Positions 6,092 to 10,669 of a stretch of DNA of 10,669 bases are shown here, piece by piece. Origin of the DNA: an uncultured Eubacteriales bacterium (GTDB lineage Bacteria > Bacillota > Clostridia > Oscillospirales > CAG-382); NCBI GenBank assembly GCA_934446095.1, contig CAKSDR010000045.1:1-10669 (forward strand). The letters run 5' to 3'. How positions within the stretch are numbered: position 1 is the first letter of the stretch; each line of letters opens with the position of its first letter. The translations under genes were made by a program, and so were the position numbers. Below the pieces are notes generated by a model that did not search any database, was not told where the DNA came from, and was given only the letters and a program-made list of their open reading frames with translations.

Positions 6092-7342
6092 ATGGAAAAT
6101 TTGGAAAAACTTATAAAAATTGCGGAAGAAACTGAAAAGGAACTTATACAAAATAAAATTTTTGAACGCATTGAAAATATCGCTTTTAAAAATCAGGTAA
6201 AAGTCATGAACGCTTTTTCAGAGTACAAAGTGTCGGAATCACACTTTATGCCGTCGTCGGGATACGGATACGACGACAGGGGAAGGGATACGCTTGACAG
6301 TATATTTGCAAGGGTTTTTGAGGCGGAGGACGCTTTTGTAAGACATACGATAGTGTCAGGCACACAAAGTTTATGCATAGGATTGTTCGGTCTTTTGAGG
6401 ACCGGAGATACCATGCTTTCAATTACAGGAAAACCTTACGATACGCTTGAAGAAGTAATAGGAATAAGAGGAAGCGGAAACGGTTCTCTTAAGGACTACG
6501 GAATAAAATATGAGCAGATAGATCTTTCCGACGGAAAAATAAACTTTGACGCAGTAAAGGAAAGCATAGAAAAAGACCCGAAAATCAAAGTGGTTTTTCT
6601 CCAGAGGTCAAAGGGGTACAGCATAAGACCGACGCTGTCGTCCGAAGAAATAGGAAAAGCGGCGGAGTTTGTACATAATATAAAAAAAGATATTTATGTC
6701 GTTGTTGATAACTGCTACGGCGAGTTCTGCGATGAACACGAACCGACATATTACGGCGCGGACATGATAATAGGATCTCTTATAAAGAACCCGGGCGGCG
6801 GAATGGCGGAAACCGGAGGATATATTGCCGGGACAAAAAAAGCGGTGGAACTTGCATCATACAGGCTTACAACTCCCGGCATCGGAAAAGAAGCCGGCGC
6901 AAGCCTGGGACAGACAAAAAATATGTATAAAGGGCTTTTTTATGCTCCGCATACCGTGTGTCAGGCGTTGAAAACCGCAGTATTCGCATCAAGACTTTTT
7001 GAAAAATTCGGATTTGAAGTATACCCGGCTTCGAATGAAGCAAGACACGATATTATCCAGACAATAAGCCTCTTCTCCGAAGAGAAGATGCTTTCCTTCT
7101 GCAGGGGACTGCAGAAGGGCTCTCCTATTGACTCAAACGTTGTGCCCGAAGGGTGCGATATGCCGGGATATGCGGACAAGGTGGTTATGGCAGCAGGCGC
7201 TTTCACTCAAGGCTCGTCAATAGAACTTTCTGCAGACGGTCCGATAAGAGAACCGTTTACAGTATATCTTCAGGGCGGACTCACTTATGAAAGCGGAAAA
7301 CTCGGAATATTGTATGCACTTAAAGAAGTTCAAAATATATGA
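6092..7342 (+). CDS. Methionine gamma-lyase family PLP enzyme (YnbB / 'aluminium resistance' type)
   Basis: A 416-residue fold-type I PLP enzyme of the family often labelled methionine gamma-lyase or aluminium resistance protein (Pfam Met_gamma_lyase); B. subtilis YnbB belongs to it. Diagnostic blocks: SSGYGYDDRGRDTLDSIFA near the N-terminus, the HTIVSGTQSL cofactor-phosphate region, VVVDNCYGEF with D206 for the pyridine nitrogen, and SLIKNPGGGMAETGGYIAG with K232 as the likely Schiff-base lysine. RGSGNGSL, TTPGIGKEAG and PYADKVVMAAG-like stretches also fit. The physiological substrate of this family is not firmly established; sulphur amino-acid gamma-elimination is inferred from family naming. 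I chose ATG 6092, 1 nt after the previous stop, because AGAGGA at 6079-6084 gives good spacing; an upstream ATG at 6035 lies in the preceding gene. Last gene of the murD operon; no strong terminator follows. Confidence 0.9.
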   Translation: MENLEKLIKIAEETEKELIQNKIFERIENIAFKNQVKVMNAFSEYKVSESHFMPSSGYGYDDRGRDTLDSIFARVFEAEDAFVRHTIVSGTQSLCIGLFGLLRTGDTMLSITGKPYDTLEEVIGIRGSGNGSLKDYGIKYEQIDLSDGKINFDAVKESIEKDPKIKVVFLQRSKGYSIRPTLSSEEIGKAAEFVHNIKKDIYVVVDNCYGEFCDEHEPTYYGADMIIGSLIKNPGGGMAETGGYIAGTKKAVELASYRLTTPGIGKEAGASLGQTKNMYKGLFYAPHTVCQALKTAVFASRLFEKFGFEVYPASNEARHDIIQTISLFSEEKMLSFCRGLQKGSPIDSNVVPEGCDMPGYADKVVMAAGAFTQGSSIELSADGPIREPFTVYLQGGLTYESGKLGILYALKEVQNI

Positions 7343-7516
7343 TGTTGTGAAATTTGCACAATAATTTCTTGAAAAAAGTTTAAAACCGATAAAAAAACTG
7401 AATATTTTTCATAAAAAAAGTGCAAATATGATTTTTGTAAAAACTTTTGACACAGAAATAACATATTTTTTAGACGTAATGTGAAATTAACTGTAATTTT
7501 TTGTAGAAAATTTGTA
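7343..7516. other. AT-rich intergenic stretch with no gene
   Basis: This stretch follows the murD operon and is very AT-rich. I see no credible coding region and no GC-rich terminator stem. The only feature is ATTTGCAC at 7352-7359, exactly complementary to GTGCAAAT at 7420-7427, separated by 60 nt, with A/T runs around it. A TTGACA at 7447-7452 has no acceptable -10 at 16-18 nt. How the operon transcript ends is not visible here. Confidence 0.5.
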
Positions 7517-7545
7517 TTGACAAGAGGAAAAATAAATGATATAAT
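7517..7545 (+). promoter_or_regulatory. Consensus extended -10 promoter of the glycosyltransferase gene
   Basis: TTGACA at 7517-7522, a 17-bp spacer, and TATAAT at 7540-7545 preceded by TGA (7537-7539): both boxes perfect plus an extended -10. Initiation is expected near 7552, giving a leader of about 120 nt before the ATG at 7675. The -10 lies inside a perfect inverted repeat, so a promoter this strong is probably repressed. Confidence 0.9.
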
Positions 7546-7569
7546 CCTCAATTGCGTAGGATTATATCA
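7537..7569. repeat. Perfect 12-bp inverted repeat over the -10 box and start site, candidate operator
   Basis: TGATATAATCCT (7537-7548) and AGGATTATATCA (7558-7569) are exact reverse complements with a 9-nt spacer. The left arm contains the whole extended -10, and the centre (about 7553) falls on the expected transcription start. A dimeric repressor bound here would block polymerase. In RNA only part of the left arm would be transcribed, so a DNA role is more likely than a hairpin. The binding protein is unknown and no regulator gene is visible nearby. Confidence 0.75.
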
Positions 7570-7603
7570 ATTTTGTAATAAATTGTGTAATCGGATTTTA
7601 AAT

Positions 7604-7666
7604 TTACCTGCGGTAAGTTATTTTTATCCCTGCCGGTAAGGTCCTTGGGATAAACAATTGAAAGGG
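7604..7666 (+). promoter_or_regulatory. Structured 5' leader of the glycosyltransferase gene, candidate translational control element
   Basis: TTTATCCC (7623-7630) and GGGATAAA (7647-7654) form a perfect 8-bp stem with a 16-nt loop. Loop bases TCCTT (7642-7646) can pair with AAGGG (7662-7666), the ribosome binding site, making an H-type pseudoknot. Upstream, TTACC (7604-7608) can pair either with GGTAA at 7612-7616 or with GGTAA in the loop at 7635-7639; CGGTAAG occurs twice (7611-7617 and 7634-7640). I recognise no known riboswitch class. The pairings are seen; the function is inference. Confidence 0.4.
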
Positions 7667-7674
7667 TCACGGAT

Positions 7675-8928
7675 ATGGAATGGCTTAAATATTTTAATTT
7701 TGCGGTCGCAGTGTTATTTTCGTTGTGTTATGCTTATCAATATATATATATTATTGTGGGGTGCATCTGCAAACCCGTAAAGTTTCCCGACGTAAAGCCG
7801 AGGAACAGGTTTGCGGTGATAATTTCCGCAAGAAATGAAGAAAAAGTAATAGGCAATTTGATTGAGAGCATAAAAAGGCAGGATTATCCGAGCGAACTTG
7901 TGGACATTTATGTTGTTGCCGATAACTGCACGGACAATACAAAAGGCGTATGCGAAAAACTCGGAGCATATGTATATGAAAGATTTGACAGCGAAAGGGT
8001 AGGCAAAGGATATGCGCTAAACTTTCTTTTCGGCAAAATATTCGAAAAATATTCGGAAGATTATTACGACGGATATTTTATCATTGATGCCGACAATCTT
8101 TTGGACGAGCATTATATAAGCGAAATGAACAAGTGCTTTTCTGCAGGACACAGAATAATCACGAGTTACAGAAACTCAAAAAATTATGCAGCAAACTGGA
8201 TTTCATCAGGCTATGCTCTGTGGTTTTTGAGAGAGGGAAGACATCTGAACAACCCGAGATTTATACTCGGAACTTCATGCGCCGTTTCGGGCACGGGATT
8301 TTTGGTTCATAGAGATATTATAAAACGTCAGCATGGCTGGAAACATTTTCTTCTTACTGAAGATATAGAATTTTCAATAGACAATGTTCTCCATGGCGAA
8401 AAGATCGCATATTGCCATTCAGCAATGATTTATGACGAACAGCCCACGACGTTTTCGCAGTCATGGACTCAGCGTCTTCGCTGGTCAAAAGGATTTCTGC
8501 AGGTAATAAAACATTACGGAAGTTCCCTTATAAAGGCAATTTTCTGCGGCAAGGGATTTTCAAACTTTGATATGCTTTTTACAATAGCGCCCGCTTTTGT
8601 GATTTCAACATTGAGTATTGTTGTGAATGTCGCAGGGTTAATATACGGATGCGTAATAAGACCGGTGTATGCTTTTGACGCAGTTGTAGAAACATCAAAG
8701 ATTTTCTTCGGAGTATATCTTGTATTGTTTGCCGTAGGACTTATAACGGGTATATTCGAATGGAAAAATATTTATTGTTCAACCGGAAGAAAAATATGGT
8801 CTTTCTTTACTTTCCCGATATTTATGATTACGTATATACCGATTTCGCTTGCGGCTTTCTTCTCGAAAGTTAAGTGGAAACCGATAGAGCACACGCAGTC
8901 GGTAAAAATAGAAGATCTTAAAAAATAA
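7675..8928 (+). CDS. Membrane glycosyltransferase, family 2, processive type
   Basis: A 417-residue inner-membrane glycosyltransferase. An N-terminal helix (about 3-31) leads into a GT-A domain with D83 in VADNCTDNT, the D138-A-D140 metal/UDP motif in IIDADN, D230 in LLTEDIEF and QRLRW at 266-270. Three C-terminal hydrophobic segments follow (about 300-328, 343-364, 375-398). The D, DxD, D, QxxRW set is the hallmark of processive beta-glycosyltransferases such as cellulose, chitin, hyaluronan and poly-N-acetylglucosamine synthases. Product and sugar donor cannot be told from sequence, and many clostridial members are uncharacterised. The ATG has AAAGGG (7661-7666) 8 nt upstream. The gene stands alone: it has its own strong promoter with a candidate operator, a structured leader and a terminator directly after the stop. 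No accessory polysaccharide gene is adjacent. Confidence 0.92.
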   Translation: MEWLKYFNFAVAVLFSLCYAYQYIYIIVGCICKPVKFPDVKPRNRFAVIISARNEEKVIGNLIESIKRQDYPSELVDIYVVADNCTDNTKGVCEKLGAYVYERFDSERVGKGYALNFLFGKIFEKYSEDYYDGYFIIDADNLLDEHYISEMNKCFSAGHRIITSYRNSKNYAANWISSGYALWFLREGRHLNNPRFILGTSCAVSGTGFLVHRDIIKRQHGWKHFLLTEDIEFSIDNVLHGEKIAYCHSAMIYDEQPTTFSQSWTQRLRWSKGFLQVIKHYGSSLIKAIFCGKGFSNFDMLFTIAPAFVISTLSIVVNVAGLIYGCVIRPVYAFDAVVETSKIFFGVYLVLFAVGLITGIFEWKNIYCSTGRKIWSFFTFPIFMITYIPISLAAFFSKVKWKPIEHTQSVKIEDLKK

Positions 8929-8933
8929 CAGTA

Positions 8934-8963
8934 ACGCCGCTTAATGCGGCGTCTTTTTATTTT
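8934..8963 (+). terminator. Intrinsic terminator of the glycosyltransferase gene, possibly bidirectional
   Basis: ACGCCGC (8934-8940), a TTAAT loop, GCGGCGT (8946-8952), then CTTTTTATTTTT. The stem starts 6 nt after the glycosyltransferase stop and ends 14 nt before the stop of the convergent minus-strand gene. Read on the minus strand the same stem is followed by a weaker T-rich tail (TACTGTTATTTTTT), so it may serve both genes. Confidence 0.88.
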
Positions 8964-8965
8964 TC

Positions 8966-9460
8966 TTAACCGAATACGTTGTTTTTTATGACAGAAATGC
9001 AGAAAAGAAAAAAGTAAATGTTTGTTGCAAAAAAGACGCTTGACATAAAAAACGCGGGTTTGTTGTTTTTAAAACCGTATAGCACAATAACTGATGAAAA
9101 AATCAGCGTCATTAAAATCATAAGAAGCGTCAGAAAAAACAACTTCAGGTTAAAAAACAAAACCGGCACCGAGAAGGCCGAGAGAAGAGAAAAAAAGAAA
9201 ATGATATAAACACCTTTTTTATAATTTGCATCGTTCAGGCATTTTTGATCCGAACAGACCCTGTATGCACATATTCCGTACAATAAAAAGGAAAGTCTGT
9301 GTATAAGCGGGTAAAAGTAAAACGGAATCACGGGAAAGTCAATGTCAAGTTCCAAGTAGAATTTTTCCGGAGAAACCAGAAAATATTCCGACAGAAAGCA
9401 GAAAATAAGGGAATAAGAAACGTTTGTAATTAACTCTTTTGCATGTGAAATGCTTTTCAT
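8966..9460 (-). CDS. Small five-helix membrane protein, possible divergent TspO/MBR homologue
   Basis: A 164-residue, very hydrophobic protein with about five membrane segments (residues about 12-30, 43-67, 83-104, 106-129, 136-158). Length, helix spacing and some local patterns recall TspO/MBR proteins: a proline-rich start to helix 2 (FPVIPFYFYPLIHRLSFLLYG), SVPVLFF where TspO has a S-P-L-F-F pattern, and SVFFATNIYF near the end where TspO has S-F-A-T. However, it contains no tryptophan at all, whereas TspO ('tryptophan-rich sensory protein') conserves several. TspO binds porphyrins and other ligands, but I would not transfer a function. The start is well supported: AAGGAGG on the minus strand (9467-9473) sits 6 nt before the ATG. 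The gene is convergent to the glycosyltransferase and divergent from the site-2 protease. Alternative: an unrelated lineage-specific membrane protein. Confidence 0.7.
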   Translation of the reverse strand: MKSISHAKELITNVSYSLIFCFLSEYFLVSPEKFYLELDIDFPVIPFYFYPLIHRLSFLLYGICAYRVCSDQKCLNDANYKKGVYIIFFFSLLSAFSVPVLFFNLKLFFLTLLMILMTLIFSSVIVLYGFKNNKPAFFMSSVFFATNIYFFLFCISVIKNNVFG

Positions 9461-9498
9461 TTTTTGCCTCCTTAAAACTTCTGAATTTTATTATCCGG

Positions 9499-9527
9499 TT
9501 GACAACAATAATAAAATAATATATAAT
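9499..9527 (+). promoter_or_regulatory. Consensus sigma-A-type promoter of the site-2 protease / scpA unit
   Basis: TTGACA at 9499-9504, a 17-bp spacer, and TATAAT at 9522-9527: a perfect match to the vegetative consensus. Initiation is expected near 9534, giving a leader of about 30 nt. The divergent minus-strand gene must use a promoter overlapping this 100-bp region, but I see no clear boxes for it. Confidence 0.9.
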
Positions 9528-9563
9528 AATAATGTGTAAAATTAACAAGATAACGGAGAAATT

Positions 9564-10265
9564 ATGCTGTTTTCACTTTTAAATTCCGGAAACGATATGC
9601 GGGTAATAATAACTCAGATAGCGTTTACGCTGATAATCGTTCTGATATCATTGTCAGTACATGAATACGCGCACGGATATGCGGCGTACAAACTCGGTGA
9701 CAATACCGCGTATAATTTCGGCAGACTTACTTTAAATCCATTAAAACATATCGATTTTTTGGGCATGCTTTGCATGCTTTTGTTTGGGTTCGGCTGGGCA
9801 AAACCGGTTCCCATAAATTCGAGAAACTTTAAAAAGACAAGACGCGATATTGCAATAGTTTCGGTTGCGGGACCTGTTTCAAACCTCGTGCTTGCAATAA
9901 TAGGCATTATTCTTTTGAATGTTGTAAAAGTGCTTTTTGTGCGTAACTATATATCGCTGAACGAATATGAAATGATGCTTTACTCAAATGCCAGCATATT
10001 TTTCTATTTGTTTTCGTACATGAATATAAGTCTTGCAGTGTTTAACTTTTTGCCGATACCTCCGCTTGACGGCTCAAGGCTTATAACTGTTATTTTGCCG
10101 AAAAAAATGGCCCTTCTTTCCTTTAAATATGAAAGATATGTTCAGATAGCACTGTTTGTATTGCTTTATTTGGGAGCGTTTACAAATATAATATCGACTT
10201 GCGTTGACGCAATTTTCAACGGAATTTCGTATCTTGTGACATTGATACCGATATTCAGAATATGA
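9564..10265 (+). CDS. Site-2 protease family (M50) membrane metalloprotease
   Basis: A 233-residue intramembrane zinc protease-type protein of the short, PDZ-less M50 group (YwhC-like). The zinc site HEYAH is at 33-37 inside the first membrane helix. The family motif GRLTLNPLKHIDFLG is at 53-67, followed by GWAKPVP. The third zinc ligand is D169 in NFLPIPPLDGSRL. Further hydrophobic segments lie at about 97-120, 145-165 and 193-230. Such proteins are predicted to cut membrane-embedded substrates such as anti-sigma factors or signal-peptide remnants; the substrate here is unknown. The ATG has GGAG at 9555-9558 just upstream. scpA follows after 17 nt. This gene order (site-2 protease, scpA, then usually scpB) is recurrent in Firmicutes, although a functional link to chromosome segregation is not established to my knowledge. 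Confidence 0.92.
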   Translation: MLFSLLNSGNDMRVIITQIAFTLIIVLISLSVHEYAHGYAAYKLGDNTAYNFGRLTLNPLKHIDFLGMLCMLLFGFGWAKPVPINSRNFKKTRRDIAIVSVAGPVSNLVLAIIGIILLNVVKVLFVRNYISLNEYEMMLYSNASIFFYLFSYMNISLAVFNFLPIPPLDGSRLITVILPKKMALLSFKYERYVQIALFVLLYLGAFTNIISTCVDAIFNGISYLVTLIPIFRI

Positions 10266-10282
10266 TTTAAAAGTGTGTGAAA

Positions 10283-10669
10283 ATGAACAGAACGACAGAA
10301 GAAAACAATCTTGAATTGTTTGAAAGAGAAAACAATGCGCCGACCTTTAAACTTGAGAGGTTTGAAGGTCCGCTTGACTTGCTTCTTTCACTTATTTCAA
10401 AAAACAAAGTTGATATTTACGATATTCCCATATCGGTTATTTTTGACCAGTATATGGAATATATACACAGTATGGAACTTTTCAATATGGAAATTGCCTC
10501 TTCTTTTATAGTTATGGCTTCTCAGCTTATGCTAATAAAATCAAGGCTTCTTTTGCCGGTTCACGAAGATGAAGAGGACCCCAGAAAAGAACTTGTGGAC
10601 ATGCTTTTGGAATATCAAAGAGCTAAAATGACAGCGGAAGTTTTGCATGACAGAGAACTTACCTTTTGG
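10283..10669 (+). CDS. scpA: Segregation and condensation protein A, N-terminal part, 3' end outside window
   Basis: First 129 codons of ScpA, the kleisin subunit that links Smc to ScpB in the bacterial condensin complex on the chromosome. The N-terminal helical domain that binds the Smc neck is clear: FKLERFEGPLDLLLSLI, KNKVDIYDIPISVIFDQYMEY, then EIASSFIVMASQLMLIKSRLLLP and EDPRKELVDMLLEYQRAK. The frame is open to the last base, so the C-terminal Smc-cap-binding domain lies outside. The ATG at 10283 is 17 nt after the protease stop. No good Shine-Dalgarno is visible (only GTGTGTGA), so translation probably relies on coupling to the upstream gene. The open frame beginning at 10311 is a shadow in another frame. 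Confidence 0.95.
   Translation, partial: MNRTTEENNLELFERENNAPTFKLERFEGPLDLLLSLISKNKVDIYDIPISVIFDQYMEYIHSMELFNMEIASSFIVMASQLMLIKSRLLLPVHEDEEDPRKELVDMLLEYQRAKMTAEVLHDRELTFW

Noticed and set aside
7447..7475. Second TTGACA upstream of the glycosyltransferase gene as a promoter
   Set aside because: The sequence 17 nt downstream is TTAGAC, a poor -10, and 16-18 nt shifts are no better.
7330..7551. 73-codon minus-strand frame in the intergenic region, near the mirrored promoter
   Set aside because: AT-rich, with a Phe/Leu-rich translation, overlap with the end of the plus-strand gene, and no recognisable domain.
7552..7674. Known riboswitch (c-di-GMP I/II, preQ1, SAM-II, ZTP, fluoride) in the glycosyltransferase leader
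   Set aside because: I could not match the conserved core of any of these classes; only the generic pseudoknot potential is reported.
9018..9209. 63-codon plus-strand frame opposite the five-helix membrane protein gene
   Set aside because: Lys-rich antisense shadow without a ribosome binding site; the minus-strand gene has AAGGAGG and membrane-protein character.

Overview
The window looks like a chromosomal segment of a low-to-moderate GC Firmicute of the class Clostridia, probably an uncultured gut lineage. The evidence is AT-rich intergenic DNA, frequent ATA, AGA and AAA codons, sigma-A-type TTGACA-N17-TATAAT promoters, GGAGG-type ribosome binding sites, a class A RNase P RNA, and the gene pair site-2 protease plus scpA, which is typical of this phylum. 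I see no transposase, integrase, phage gene, CRISPR array, rRNA or tRNA.

Layout, left to right. (1) Positions 1-927 hold the 3' end of an asparagine synthase gene (asnB-like) and a small membrane-anchored protein of unknown function 4 nt downstream. (2) Positions 934-1470 hold the RNase P RNA gene (rnpB) with its own extended -10 promoter, an unusually long terminal helix and two stem-loop terminators. (3) Positions 1484-7342 form one tight five-gene operon: murD, three consecutive M42-family aminopeptidase genes, and a PLP enzyme of the methionine gamma-lyase / 'aluminium resistance' (YnbB-like) family. Gaps inside it run from a 4-nt overlap to 13 nt. The third M42 gene has lost almost all of the metal and catalytic residues that the first two keep, so it looks like a pseudoenzyme subunit. 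(4) Positions 7343-7674 are non-coding and hold a near-perfect promoter with a perfect 12-bp inverted repeat over its -10 box and start site, followed by a leader that can fold around the ribosome binding site. (5) Positions 7675-8928 encode a membrane glycosyltransferase of the D,D,D,QxxRW (processive GT2) type. It ends in a hairpin terminator shared with a convergent gene. (6) Positions 8966-9460, minus strand, encode a small five-helix membrane protein that resembles a tryptophan-free TspO/MBR protein. (7) A consensus promoter at 9499-9527 drives a site-2 protease (M50) gene and then scpA, which runs off the right edge.

How the parts may work together (inference): the murD operon joins one cytoplasmic step of peptidoglycan precursor synthesis to peptide degradation and amino-acid lyase chemistry, which would suit amino-acid recycling. 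The glycosyltransferase is a separately regulated surface-polysaccharide gene. The rnpB, murD and protease/scpA units are housekeeping. The most interesting signals are the degenerate third M42 paralogue and the structured promoter and leader of the glycosyltransferase gene.
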